A stretch of DNA of 64,000 nucleotides from Bradyrhizobium sediminis (GTDB taxonomy: Bacteria; Pseudomonadota; Alphaproteobacteria; Rhizobiales; Xanthobacteraceae). The stretch is taken from assembly GCF_018736085.1 (NCBI RefSeq), contig NZ_CP076134.1, forward strand, positions 3,172,501 through 3,236,500. Direction: 5' to 3'. This document shows positions 34,319 through 42,442 of the stretch, one piece after another. The notes under the pieces were generated by a model. That model did no database searches. It was not told the origin of the DNA and worked only from the letters and a program-made list of their open reading frames with translations. The translations under genes were made by a program, and so were the position numbers. Position 1 is the stretch's first letter. Each line of letters begins with the position of its first letter.

Positions 34319-34807
34319 TCAGCGCCGATTGAACAGCGGATGGGCGACCTTATCGCCGGGCGCGATGCCGTATTTTTGCGCCGTGCCGGCGATCACCTCC
34401 AGCACCCCCTTGGCGAGCCCGCCCGACGAGATGATCTTGGTGGATTCCGGCTCGGTGTTCTCGGCAATGCGCAGGATCCGGCCGTCGGCGCGAATGAAGA
34501 TCATGTCGAGCGGGATGTAGGTGTTCTTCATCCACATCGATATCTGCTGCTCCGGCGAGAAGTCGAACAGCATCCCCTTCCCGTCCGGCAATTCCCTGCG
34601 GTACATCAGGCCGGTTTGCTTCTCCTCGTCGGTCGTCGCCATCTCGACCGAGAACACATGCACGCCGCTCTTGGTGACGATCTCTAGCGGCTGGATGCTC
34701 GCCGCATGGGCGCCGAAACCGGCCAGAGCGCAAAACGCGAGCGCCGCGGCCAAAGGCCAGAGCCATGCGCCGGCGCGACGCCAGGCAACGCTTGAATCAG
34801 AACTCAT
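34319..34807 (-). CDS. DUF192 family exported protein
   Basis: 162 residues with a hydrophobic N-terminus (signal or anchor, about 15-36) and the DUF192 core: RQTGLMYRR-type motif (KQTGLMYRRELPDGKGMLFDF), MWMKNTYIPLDMIFI and the closing GLAKGVLEVIAGTAQKYGIAPGD. The family is widespread and of unknown biochemical function. It ends close to the tRNA-Pro and stands alone. Confidence 0.88.
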   Translation of the reverse strand: MSSDSSVAWRRAGAWLWPLAAALAFCALAGFGAHAASIQPLEIVTKSGVHVFSVEMATTDEEKQTGLMYRRELPDGKGMLFDFSPEQQISMWMKNTYIPLDMIFIRADGRILRIAENTEPESTKIISSGGLAKGVLEVIAGTAQKYGIAPGDKVAHPLFNRR

Positions 34808-34958
34808 CGAAAACGCTCACCGAAAGCCCAAGAGGAACTTCAAGAGGAACTTCAAGAGCGAATCCTAGCCCAGGGATCGTGGCAAATACCAGACCTTCGG
34901 AACCGCGCGCGCCGGCATTTTCGATTACCGGCTAACGCTTCCGTGAAGTGGCGTGCGG

Positions 34959-35624
34959 TCAGTGGGAAGAGAGCCCGGGCGAGCCGGTTTCCGGCTGGAT
35001 TTCGGCGGCCATCATGCCCTTGGATCCGGGCCCAAACCGCACCAGCACGTACTGGCCGGGGCGCAGCTCGGTCATCCCGAAGCGACGCAGGGTTTCCATG
35101 TGCACGAAGATGTCCGGTGTACCCTCGCCGCAGGTCAGGAAGCCGAATCCGCGCAGCCGGTTGAACCATTTGACCTGCGCCCGCTCCAATCCGCTGGTCG
35201 GGGTGACGCTGACATGGGTCCGCGGCGGCAGCATCTGCGCCGGGTGGATCGCGGTGGACTCATCCATCGAGAGAATCCGGAACGCCTGATAGCCTTTTTG
35301 GCGCTGCACGCATTCGCAGACGATCCGGGCGCCCTCATAGGCGGTCTGAAAGCCGTCGCGCCTGAGCACAGTAACGTGCAGAAGCACATCCGGCCAGCCA
35401 TTGTCGGGCACGATGAAGCCGTAGCCCTTTGAGGCATCGAACCATTTGATGACGCCGGAGATTTCGACCAGATTGGCGGCGGCATCGCCGAGCCCCGACA
35501 GGGCGTCCACCGCCGGGTCGCGCCCGGTATTGGCTGCAAACTCGCCAGGCCCAAGACGATCCAATCCTGTCCCGGCTGACGCCGGTCCCCCGAACTTCTT
35601 GGACTCAAAACCGTCCGACCCCAT
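34959..35624 (-). CDS. Cold-shock protein with two cold-shock domains
   Basis: 221 residues. A disordered N-terminus of about 50 residues precedes two cold-shock domains: the first around 55-120 (GVIKWFDASKGYGFIVPD, DVLLHVTVLRRDG), the second around 148-212 (AQVKWFNRLRGFGFLTCGEGTPDIFVHMETLRRFG). Both keep RNP1-type aromatics, so the protein should bind single-stranded RNA/DNA. Double-domain Csps are typical of Rhizobiales. The ATG at 35624 is chosen; a GTG at 35639 is in frame. Confidence 0.9.
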   Translation of the reverse strand: MGSDGFESKKFGGPASAGTGLDRLGPGEFAANTGRDPAVDALSGLGDAAANLVEISGVIKWFDASKGYGFIVPDNGWPDVLLHVTVLRRDGFQTAYEGARIVCECVQRQKGYQAFRILSMDESTAIHPAQMLPPRTHVSVTPTSGLERAQVKWFNRLRGFGFLTCGEGTPDIFVHMETLRRFGMTELRPGQYVLVRFGPGSKGMMAAEIQPETGSPGLSSH

Positions 35625-35824
35625 GACCCCGGACCCCACCCATCATCGACGACCTCGTCACCGCTGCGACGCCGCCGGAACACGCGCCCATCAATGACAA
35701 TTCATGATGACGCCACGCGAATCTCTCGAATCAAAAGATAACACTCCCGCTTGCGGCGCATAGATAAAAAACAAATCCATGTGGAACTATGAACAGCCTT
35801 GCGCGACTGCGAATCAAACGGGCA

Positions 35825-36592
35825 TCAATTGCCCACGAATGGCCCCAGCGTCTCCCCGATGTCGTGCCTGATCACGAGATCGGCAATGTCGTCCTGTTCG
35901 GTGGGCTCGTTGTTGATGATCACCAGCCGGGCGCCGCAGTTCTTGGCGATCATCGGAAAGCCGGCAGCCGGCCACACCACCAGCGACGATCCGATCGCGA
36001 TGAACAGGTCGCAATGCTGGGCAAGCTCGGTGGCGCGCCGCATGGCGTCTTCCGGCATCGCCTGCCCGAAGGAGATGGTGGCGGTCTTGACCGGCTCGCC
36101 GCAATCGGCGCAATCCGGCGCGCCGCCGGTCTCCTCGAAGCGCAGCTTCGCCCACGCCAGGTCGTAGGCCTTCCCGCAGCCGATGCAGCGGGCATAGGTG
36201 GTATTGCCGTGGAGTTCGATTACGTGCTCGTCGGCGAAGCCGGACATCTGATGCAGGTTATCGATGTTCTGGGTGACGATGGCGGGGATCTTGCCGGCCC
36301 GGTAAAGCGAAGCGAGCGCGCGGTGGCCACGGCCTGGTCTTGCCGCGGCAAAGGTCGGTTCCATCGCAAAGCGCCGCCGCCACGCCTCGTCCCGGGCGTC
36401 CGGACTGGCGACGAATTCGTCGAACGGGATCGGGCGATTTCTGGTCCACAATCCGCCCGGCGAACGGAAATCCGGAATGCCGCATTCGGTGGAAATGCCG
36501 GCGCCGGTGAAGGGAACAATGGTTGAGGCCTCGGCGATCATGTCGCCGAGCTGTTCCACGCCGCTGCGAAGATCCTTGGCGATCACGGGCAA
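35825..36592 (-). CDS. cobB: Sir2-family NAD-dependent protein deacylase (CobB-like)
   Basis: 255 residues. NAD-binding motifs TGAGISTECGIPDFRSPGGLW (about 30-49) and TQNIDNLH, the catalytic His in VIELHGN, and a structural zinc site C-x2-C plus C-x2-C (CIGC, CADC) are all present. It removes acetyl or longer acyl groups from lysines, for example on acetyl-CoA synthetase. Monocistronic by appearance. Confidence 0.93.
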   Translation of the reverse strand: MPVIAKDLRSGVEQLGDMIAEASTIVPFTGAGISTECGIPDFRSPGGLWTRNRPIPFDEFVASPDARDEAWRRRFAMEPTFAAARPGRGHRALASLYRAGKIPAIVTQNIDNLHQMSGFADEHVIELHGNTTYARCIGCGKAYDLAWAKLRFEETGGAPDCADCGEPVKTATISFGQAMPEDAMRRATELAQHCDLFIAIGSSLVVWPAAGFPMIAKNCGARLVIINNEPTEQDDIADLVIRHDIGETLGPFVGN

Positions 36593-36670
36593 ATATCCGA
36601 AAAACCGGCGATGCCGATTATAGCACGGCCGGTCGGATTGCTAAGTCGAGCGCAGGACCGGCGCGCTTGC

Positions 36671-36913
36671 TCAGGCTGCCTTGGCAACCGGCTCCTTGGC
36701 CACATCGGCCTTCTGCTCGTCGCTCTTTTTGGCCTTGGCCACCGGGGCCGCCTGGGATTTCCTCGCAAGCTTGTCGTATTGCGACAGCTTTTCCAGTTCG
36801 GCTTCGAGCTCGGCCCGCCGCGCCGCGACCTTTTCCATCAATTTGTCGGTTGCGCTCTCGCGCAGGGCGGCGAGTTCTTCGATGCTCAGCAAGTCCAGAT
36901 CGTTTTTTGCCAT
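36671..36913 (-). CDS. Small coiled-coil protein resembling the H-NS N-terminal domain
   Basis: 80 residues. The N-terminal half (DLDLLSIEELAALRESATDKLMEKVAARRAELEAELEKL) resembles the oligomerisation segment of rhizobial H-NS-like proteins. The C-terminal DNA-binding motif of H-NS is missing; instead there is a Lys/Ala-rich tail (KSQAAPVAKAKKSDEQ and onward). It could modulate a full H-NS homologue by forming mixed oligomers. This resemblance is by eye and should be treated as tentative. Confidence 0.65.
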   Translation of the reverse strand: MAKNDLDLLSIEELAALRESATDKLMEKVAARRAELEAELEKLSQYDKLARKSQAAPVAKAKKSDEQKADVAKEPVAKAA

Positions 36914-37169
36914 GGCGGGCCTCCCGTTTGTTTTTGGCTACCGGGAAGGCGCGGATGCCACAAGCGCGACGCCACCTTTATCCACCACGAACGTGGAACG
37001 TCCCCAATTTCATTGGCGTCGTCACTGCCTTGCTGCGTTGCCGTCGGCTGAGCCCGATCGCGTCGACTGACTTCACTTTGCCCGAGGGCCATCACAATCC
37101 CGCAACGTCTCGTCCCAATTCGCGCCCCAATCTCGAACCCCAATAGGCACGGGACAAGAATCAAAAGGG

Positions 37170-37367
37170 ATGGGCATGACCGAGCAGCTGAGCCACGCCG
37201 CGCGCGAGCGGGAAGAAATCACAGGCCGCCTCGCACACTTCAAAGCCACGCAGCAAAAATTCCAGCACGAGCGCGAAGAGTATTACGCCACCACGCTCGG
37301 GAATGCGTGGAGCGGATTTGGGCGAACGGTCCGCAGCGAATTCGAGGATCCGCCGTTCTGGTCGTAA
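37170..37367 (+). CDS. Small hypothetical protein, 65 residues
   Basis: A charged, helix-prone protein (MGMTEQLSHAAREREEITGRL and so on) with an aromatic end EDPPFWS. AAAAGGG lies before the ATG. It is divergent from the H-NS-like gene. Codon use looks normal for the genome. No known domain recognised; a second ATG two codons on could be the start. Confidence 0.6.
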   Translation: MGMTEQLSHAAREREEITGRLAHFKATQQKFQHEREEYYATTLGNAWSGFGRTVRSEFEDPPFWS

Positions 37368-37951
37368 GAAAGAGCGGGGCATTTCTCTTTCGCGCCGCCA
37401 CACAACGAGCCGTCATACACCCCGCGAAAACTTCTGCGGGTGATGGCAGCCAAAGTTGCGGCGCGCTGCGAGCCCCGCCCGATCGAGCCTTATTTGCCGA
37501 GGATCTCGCGTGCCCGGAGTCCGGGCGCGGGTTGGAAACGCCCGAGCGAGAAATGGCTCTGGCGAATCCGCTGCAGCGCCGCCTGAAGGCTGAAGGCGAT
37601 CAGCACTTCATGATGCCGCAAGCCCTTGCCGCCCTTCACGAGACCGAGGTCCCGTATCAGGCAGTAGCGGCCGCTGCTCATGCGGGCGAGCCTGCAATTC
37701 CTAAATCCGAACATGCTGCGAGCATGCATTGCCCTGCGATTCCGTCAATTCTTGACACGAATCGATTCCGTTTTGTTCACGGAGGAACGAACAGGGGGCA
37801 CGCTTTCGCACTCAGACACATCTTAACAAAGCAAGAATTTTTTGGTGCGGGAAATCGGACACAGCGACGGCGGGGCGCGGGCGCAGCCTGCGAAACGAGG
37901 AGCCGTAGCGATACGGGTTCTCTTTTGAACGGATTGCCTGCATAGTGCGGC
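37368..37951. other. 584-bp interval with low coding content
   Basis: No gene can be supported firmly here apart from the weak minus-strand candidate listed separately. The part around 37690-37850 is visibly AT-richer than its surroundings and may hold promoter sequence. No terminator or tRNA was seen. Confidence 0.4.
37490..37729 (-). CDS. Possible small hypothetical protein, 79 residues
   Basis: A minus-strand frame whose product (MHARSMFGFRNCRLARMSS, then GRYCLIRDLGLVKGGKGLRH) reads like a basic folded protein, and whose composition differs from the plus-strand shadow frame. No domain recognised and no strong RBS seen. It is offered only as a candidate for the otherwise empty interval. 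Confidence 0.3.
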   Translation of the reverse strand: MHARSMFGFRNCRLARMSSGRYCLIRDLGLVKGGKGLRHHEVLIAFSLQAALQRIRQSHFSLGRFQPAPGLRAREILGK

Positions 37952-38137
37952 ATGGCAAAAGCAAAAGTGACCTTCAAGATCATCCGAAACGCCGAGGACG
38001 ACTGGAACATCCTGGCGGAATATCCGGGCGCCGAGCCCCGTCACATCACCGGCCTGACAAGCAAGGCCGACGCCGACGACTGGTTGAATGGAGACCGCCG
38101 CATCGGATGGCTGCGCTCCCAGGGTTACGCGAAGTAA
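37952..38137 (+). CDS. Small hypothetical protein, 61 residues
   Basis: Product starts MAKAKVTFKIIRNAEDDWNI and ends RIGWLRSQGYAK. It has beta-strand-like periodicity and normal codon use. The family is familiar from Bradyrhizobium genomes as a conserved hypothetical; no function is known. Stands alone on the plus strand. Confidence 0.65.
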   Translation: MAKAKVTFKIIRNAEDDWNILAEYPGAEPRHITGLTSKADADDWLNGDRRIGWLRSQGYAK

Positions 38138-38415
38138 TTCCGCGCCGCCGCCCTCAGCAGCGGTTGTTTGGCCACAGCCACCGCGCTGTTCAGACACGGG
38201 TTTGAACGGGCATGGTTCTCGCGGCCGTGCCCCAGCGGCCCATAAGTGACCAGTAAGCCGCCAGAGCTGAATCATCTGGAGAACGCCGTTCAACCACCTG
38301 GAGCAAGCGCGAGTAGCGCGCGCGTCTGGAGCACCCTGCCCCCGTCCTCATTTTGCTGCTATCAAGCGCCCCGAGCCAACAACAGCCTCTTCAATCCCAG
38401 GGAGCAAGCCAAACC

Positions 38416-38868
38416 ATGCGTTATCTCCACACCATGCTGCGCGTGCGCAATCTCGATGCCGCGCTGAAATTCTACCAGGACGCGCTGGGACTGAAGGAGG
38501 TTCGCCGCATCGACAACGACAAGGCGAAGTTCACGCTGGTGTTCCTGTGCGCGCCGGAGGACGAGCACCTCTTGAAGAACACCCCCAAGACCCGCGGTGC
38601 GCCGCTGGTCGAGCTCACCTACAACTGGGACGAGGAGAAATACGGCGAAGACCGCTATTTCGGCCACCTCGCCTACGAGGTCGACGACATCTATGCCACC
38701 TGCGACAGACTGATGAAGATGGGCGTCACCATCAACCGGCCGCCGCGCGACGGCAACATGGCCTTCGTCCGCTCGCCCGATCTGCACTCGATCGAGCTGT
38801 TGCAGAAGGGCGATCCCAAGCCGCCGGCCGAACCGTGGCTGTCGATGCCGAACACCGGCCACTGGTAG
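38416..38868 (+). CDS. gloA: Lactoylglutathione lyase (glyoxalase I)
   Basis: 150-residue VOC-fold metalloenzyme that isomerises the methylglyoxal-glutathione hemithioacetal to lactoylglutathione. Metal ligands are visible in MRYLHTMLRV (His5), VELTYNWD (Glu), YFGHLAYEVDD (His) and SPDLHSIELLQ (Glu). The ATG at 38416 follows GGGAG; the frame is open upstream, but homology begins at MRYLHTM. Full length for the family. Confidence 0.93.
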   Translation: MRYLHTMLRVRNLDAALKFYQDALGLKEVRRIDNDKAKFTLVFLCAPEDEHLLKNTPKTRGAPLVELTYNWDEEKYGEDRYFGHLAYEVDDIYATCDRLMKMGVTINRPPRDGNMAFVRSPDLHSIELLQKGDPKPPAEPWLSMPNTGHW

Positions 38869-39083
38869 GTCCTGCACAACTTCTACGTCCGCCTCCGGCA
38901 TCCCGCCTACCGGCTGGTGATATCAGCGGATGCGCCGTTCCCATCAGGCGCATCCGAGGCCGACTGGCACCGGCATCCGCCAACAGATCACGTTGCGGTG
39001 ACGTCCCGCGAAGCGGCTGCCCAAGCCGTTCACCTTCGGTGAACCTTTTGCCCTCAGACTCGACCCAGATTCTGAGGTGTCAT

Positions 39084-39254
39084 ATGAGCCAAGCCAAGCA
39101 CTACCAATTCCAGGCCGACCAGGCCAAGCGTCTGGCCCGCCAGGTCACGGATGAAGCGGTGCGCGAGCGGCTTTTGGAAATGGCCGGTGAATACAGCCGC
39201 TACGCGGAGCTGATGCAAGCCCGCGAGAGACCGCTCGAACGGGCCGCAGGCTAA
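39084..39254 (+). CDS. Small helical hypothetical protein, 56 residues
   Basis: Product begins MSQAKHYQFQADQAKRLARQ and looks like a single amphipathic helix pair (EAVRERLLEMAGEYSRYAEL). GAGG is upstream of the ATG. Short proteins of this kind are common in Bradyrhizobium. No function known. Confidence 0.6.
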   Translation: MSQAKHYQFQADQAKRLARQVTDEAVRERLLEMAGEYSRYAELMQARERPLERAAG

Positions 39255-39478
39255 GCCACCCGGCCCTGCCCCCAACCGGTTAGACCAGCCGGGCAATATC
39301 CTCGACACAGTCGGACACCAGAACCGGCGAATCCTGCCGCAATAGCTGGGCATGATCCGCCCACCCATACCATGAGGTTTCTTTCGTTCTTCCGGCAGGC
39401 CGCGATGAGACGGCGCGCGCATTCCCCCGCGACATCCGCTATGAACGGACAAAAGCCGATCATGGGGAGAACAAGCGC

Positions 39479-40126
39479 GTGCCGGACAACAAGCAGAGCC
39501 AACTGACGATCTGGGGCCGGGCCAATTCGGTCAATGTGCAGAAAGTGCTGTGGTGCCTGGCCGAACTCGACCTGCCCTACCGGCGTATCGATGCCGGCAT
39601 GGCGTTCGGCAAGAACGACCAGCCCGAATATCTCGCGATGAACCCCAATGGGCGCGTGCCGACGCTGGTCGACGGCGACTACGTGCTGTGGGAATCCAAT
39701 TCGATCATGCGCTATCTCAACCTCGCCTATGGCAAGGGATCGTCGATCTATCCCGCCGCGCCACGCGCGCGCGCCGGAGTCGACCGCTGGCTGGACTGGA
39801 CGTTGTCGACGCTGCAGCCGGTCGATCGCCCGGTGTTCTGGGCGCTGGTGCGGACCCCCGCCGAGAAGCGCGACATGGCGGCGATCCAGAAGGATGCCGA
39901 CGCCGAAGCGGTGCAATGGCGGATCGTCGAGGCGCAGCTGGCGAGCCGGCGCTTCATCGAGGGCGACGATTTCACCATCGCCGATATCGCGCTCGGCGCC
40001 TATGCGCGGCGCTGGTTCGGCGTCGAAGGCATCACCAAGCCCAGGCTGCCGCAGCTCGAACGCTGGTTCGCGCAATTCGCCGAACGGCCGGGATTCAAGC
40101 AGTTCATCGCGCCGCCGATGTCGTGA
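39479..40126 (+). CDS. Glutathione S-transferase family protein
   Basis: 215 residues. Thioredoxin-like N-domain (LTIWGRANSVNVQKVLWCLAEL; NPNGRVPTLVDGDYVLWESNSIMRYL) and helical C-domain (SRRFIEGDDFTIADIALGAYARRWF). The conserved cis-Pro in GRVPTLV and the E-S glutathione contact are present. The GTG start at 39479 is likely. Substrate unknown. The insertion sequence begins 27 bp after its stop. Confidence 0.9.
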   Translation: MPDNKQSQLTIWGRANSVNVQKVLWCLAELDLPYRRIDAGMAFGKNDQPEYLAMNPNGRVPTLVDGDYVLWESNSIMRYLNLAYGKGSSIYPAAPRARAGVDRWLDWTLSTLQPVDRPVFWALVRTPAEKRDMAAIQKDADAEAVQWRIVEAQLASRRFIEGDDFTIADIALGAYARRWFGVEGITKPRLPQLERWFAQFAERPGFKQFIAPPMS

Positions 40127-40168
40127 GGCCGGTGCCGTGAGCGTGTCAGGGCCTAAAGCGTGATGGCA

Positions 40169-40792
40169 TTAGGTTCGATAGCCTGAATTTTTGAGGTAGT
40201 TGGCGCATTCTTGGGGTGTGAAGGCGTTGAGCAACTGACTGATTACGGCGCAGACCGCATCGACGGTTCGCGCGGCGGCCTTTCGGAGCAGATGTTTGAG
40301 CTTGGCAAAGACCTGTTCGATCGGGTTCAGGTCGGGTGAGTATTTGGGCAGAAAGAACAGCTTGGCACCGGCAGAACGGATGAGCTGACGCACGCTCTTG
40401 CTTTTGTGGCTGCCGAGATTGTCCATGACGACGATGTCGCCGGGCCGCAGGGTCGGCAGGAGAGCCTTTTCGACATAGGTCCGAAAGCTCTCGCCATCGA
40501 TCGGTCCCTCGATGAACCATGGCGCATCGATCCGGTCATGGCGCAGGGCCGCCAGGAAGGTCATGGTCTTCCAGCGCCCGTGGGGAACCTTGGCGGGCAG
40601 TCTGCGCCCGCGCAGTGCCCATCCCCGCAAGGGAGCCATATCGGTCCGGGTCCAGGTCTCGTCGATGAAGACCAGCCGCTCAGCTTCGACGCGACCTTGA
40701 TACTTTGTCCACTGGGACCGCCGCCGCGCCACGTCGGGACGATCGCGCTCGCCAGCCACCACGCTTTTTTTTGAAGCTGAGCTTCTCGGCAT
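40169..40792 (-). CDS. IS630 transposase, C-terminal DDE part (orfB)
   Basis: 207 residues holding the whole catalytic domain: D in RLVFIDETWTRTD, D in DIVVMDNLGSHKSKS and E in PDLNPIEQVFAKLKHLLRK. Its stop codon lies in the left terminal repeat. It shares an A8 run with orfA; full transposase would need a frame change there. The ATG at 40792 may or may not be used on its own. Confidence 0.85.
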   Translation of the reverse strand: MPRSSASKKSVVAGERDRPDVARRRSQWTKYQGRVEAERLVFIDETWTRTDMAPLRGWALRGRRLPAKVPHGRWKTMTFLAALRHDRIDAPWFIEGPIDGESFRTYVEKALLPTLRPGDIVVMDNLGSHKSKSVRQLIRSAGAKLFFLPKYSPDLNPIEQVFAKLKHLLRKAAARTVDAVCAVISQLLNAFTPQECANYLKNSGYRT

Positions 40793-41108
40793 GCACGAAG
40801 TCCCACACCGAGTGGTAGTCGACCTTCAGGCCGCGTCCGGCGAGTTCGGCAACGAGCCCGCGTATGGTGAAATCGCTGTCCCTGAGCCGCTGCGACAGCC
40901 AGACCGCGTGGTCTCCCGAAATTGCTTTCGGCTTGTGGCCACCCATCTGGCCAGGCTCAACGCTGCCGGTCTCCTCGACCCGCTGCATCCAGCCGATGGC
41001 CGTGCTGATCGCGACCCCAAACCGCTTGGCGGCCTGATTGCGGGACATCCCTCCCTCAATTGCCGTCACGACACGCTTGCGCAAATCCAGAGAGTAAGGC
41101 TTGCCCAT
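40680..41108 (-). CDS. IS630 transposase, N-terminal helix-turn-helix part (orfA)
   Basis: About 142 residues starting MGKPYSLDLRKRVVTAIEGG, with HTH motifs (MSRNQAAKRFGVAISTAIGWMQR; FTIRGLVAELAGRGLKVDYHSVWDFVHAEKL). After FKKKRGG the frame departs from the transposase sequence, which continues in orfB. The change point is a run of eight A on the minus strand; a run of seven would join the frames. Confidence 0.82.
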   Translation of the reverse strand: MGKPYSLDLRKRVVTAIEGGMSRNQAAKRFGVAISTAIGWMQRVEETGSVEPGQMGGHKPKAISGDHAVWLSQRLRDSDFTIRGLVAELAGRGLKVDYHSVWDFVHAEKLSFKKKRGGWRARSSRRGAAAVPVDKVSRSRRS

Positions 41109-41199
41109 ACATGCTGGCCTCCTAACCCAGCCTGCATGGTGAATCAGAAACACGCTGATTTGGGAATCCCAAATCGATTCAACCTAACCCCATCCCGCT

Positions 41200-41352
41200 T
41201 TAGGAGCCCGATCGCTCGAACAACACGACGAGAACGATCACGGCCAGCGTCACCGCTGCCACCACAAGCCGCGTGGTCCAGCTCATGCCGCGGCTGACCC
41301 ACCACGCCAGCGCGCAGCTCATGACGACGGGAACGATGATTTCGAGCTGCAT
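41200..41352 (-). CDS. Small membrane protein, 50 residues
   Basis: Product begins MQLEIIVPVVMSCALAWWVS and has two hydrophobic segments ending in VLFERSGS. The TAA stop uses the last base of the IS element plus the TA duplication; before insertion the same place would read TAG, so the protein is unchanged. No function known. Confidence 0.55.
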   Translation of the reverse strand: MQLEIIVPVVMSCALAWWVSRGMSWTTRLVVAAVTLAVIVLVVLFERSGS

Positions 41353-41383
41353 TCTGGCCTCGTAGCTGGTAACGCGCGCGAAG

Positions 41384-41626
41384 CTAGCGGCTGCCGCCGA
41401 CCCCGACACTGACCGCGCCACCGATTCTGACACAGGTTTCGGTGCCCTCGACCTTGACGAAACCGGGACCATACGCCGCACAGGAATTCCGGGCGCCCGG
41501 GCCTTTCGGCGACAGTTGCCTGGGGGTGGCCGCGGACTTGTTGGGCTTTGTGGCCAAAGGCTGTTCGGCGAGCGCTGACGCGGCCGGCAGCACCATGGCA
41601 AGGATCGCAATGAAGACGCTTCGCAT
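41384..41626 (-). CDS. Small secreted protein with porin-like C-terminal motif
   Basis: 80 residues with a signal peptide (about 1-20, ALA-E). The last 35 residues (SCAAYGPGFVKVEGTETCVR, then IGGAVSVGVGGSR) resemble the N-terminal strand of alphaproteobacterial porins (C-x2-YG-GF, G-T-x-TC-x-x-IGG), but the barrel is absent. Two cysteines may form a disulphide. Either a porin-derived remnant or a small family of its own. Confidence 0.6.
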   Translation of the reverse strand: MRSVFIAILAMVLPAASALAEQPLATKPNKSAATPRQLSPKGPGARNSCAAYGPGFVKVEGTETCVRIGGAVSVGVGGSR

Positions 41627-41661
41627 CCGGCCTTTTATCGCCTGCGGACCGGCCGGGCTAG

Positions 41662-41919
41662 CTAGCGGACGAATTTGATGCCCACGGTCTTGCCGCGGCG
41701 CCAGACCACTTCGCAGTTCCGCCCGGTCCGCGCGTCGCGCGAGAACGCCAGCCGCAGTTTCGCGGGCAGCATGTTGGGATCGTCGATGGTGATCTTGGCG
41801 CCGGTCGAGGACATGTCCTGCACCACGCAAGGCCGCGCCGCAAAGCCGCCTTCGAGGGTGATCCAGCCGGGCTGGCGTATGGATTTGCGCGTTTCGCGCT
41901 TCTTGGCTGCTGCGGCCAT
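41662..41919 (-). CDS. PilZ-domain protein
   Basis: 85 residues, a lone PilZ domain. The c-di-GMP-binding signatures are R-x3-R near the N-terminus (RKSIRQ) and D-x-S-x2-G (DMSSTG) about 30 residues later. It likely transmits c-di-GMP signals by protein contact. Typical of the many short PilZ proteins in Bradyrhizobium. Convergent or independent of neighbours. Confidence 0.85.
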   Translation of the reverse strand: MAAAAKKRETRKSIRQPGWITLEGGFAARPCVVQDMSSTGAKITIDDPNMLPAKLRLAFSRDARTGRNCEVVWRRGKTVGIKFVR

Positions 41920-42221
41920 TACGATATCTCCTGCGCGCCTACCCCTTACCCCGCGGGGGCTTTAGAAACTGTTGCGAGACGGTGAATATTCCCGGCCCAA
42001 TGGGCGCGGAACCGCTTTCCACCGGCCGTGAAAACGGGACCTGCGATGGCTTGCCCGGCCGCGCAAACGCCACTATACGTTCGCCCGCTGCCTTGAACGT
42101 GTCGCCACGGTCGGGGGCCGGCACGGCGCCACCGCCCCTCCAAAGCGTTGATTTGCCGGGTATATTTGAAGCGAGACGGCAGTGCCGCGGCCAAATTGGC
42201 TGTGGCGGGGCCTCAAGTTTC
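41920..42221. other. 302-bp interval before tRNA-Glu
   Basis: No convincing gene. A minus-strand frame (41946-42194) is open but has no RBS or recognisable product. The right half should contain the tRNA-Glu promoter. Confidence 0.4.
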
Positions 42222-42296
42222 GCTCCCTTCGTCTATCGGTTAGGACGCCACCCTTTCACGGTGGAGAGAGCGGTTCGATTCCGCTAGGGAGCGCCA
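42222..42296 (+). tRNA. tRNA-Glu (anticodon TTC)
   Basis: Complete cloverleaf: acceptor GCTCCCT/AGGGAGC, anticodon stem CCACC/GGTGG with loop CTTTCAC (anticodon TTC), T-loop TTCGATT, discriminator G and encoded CCA to 42296. Confidence 0.95.
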
Positions 42297-42442
42297 AACG
42301 TCCATTTCGGGATGGACCTGCATCCGCCCTCCGCCCGTTTCCGCTGCACCGCCGCGCCGAGTTCCAACGTCGCCAGATTTGCCAGCGCGACCTTATTTTG
42401 AGACGGTCCGCGCAGGAACTCCTCACCGCAAGAGAGCCAACA

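Larger units (their letters stand above)
40154..41202 (-). mobile_element. IS630-family insertion sequence
   Basis: The element runs from 40156 to 41200 between TA dinucleotides (40154-40155 and 41201-41202), the target duplication of IS630 elements. The terminal inverted repeats begin AAGCGTGATGG at the left and AAGCGGGATGG at the right (reading inward) and match over about 24 bp with roughly five differences. It encodes a transposase in two frames on the minus strand. It sits between the GST gene and a small membrane protein gene. Confidence 0.9.

Noticed and set aside
41946..42194. 82-codon minus-strand frame before tRNA-Glu
   Set aside because: No RBS, no recognisable sequence and likely promoter region.
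42182..42442. Upstream extension of the amidohydrolase frame through tRNA-Glu
   Set aside because: It would translate the tRNA gene. Family homology begins near the TTG at 42443.
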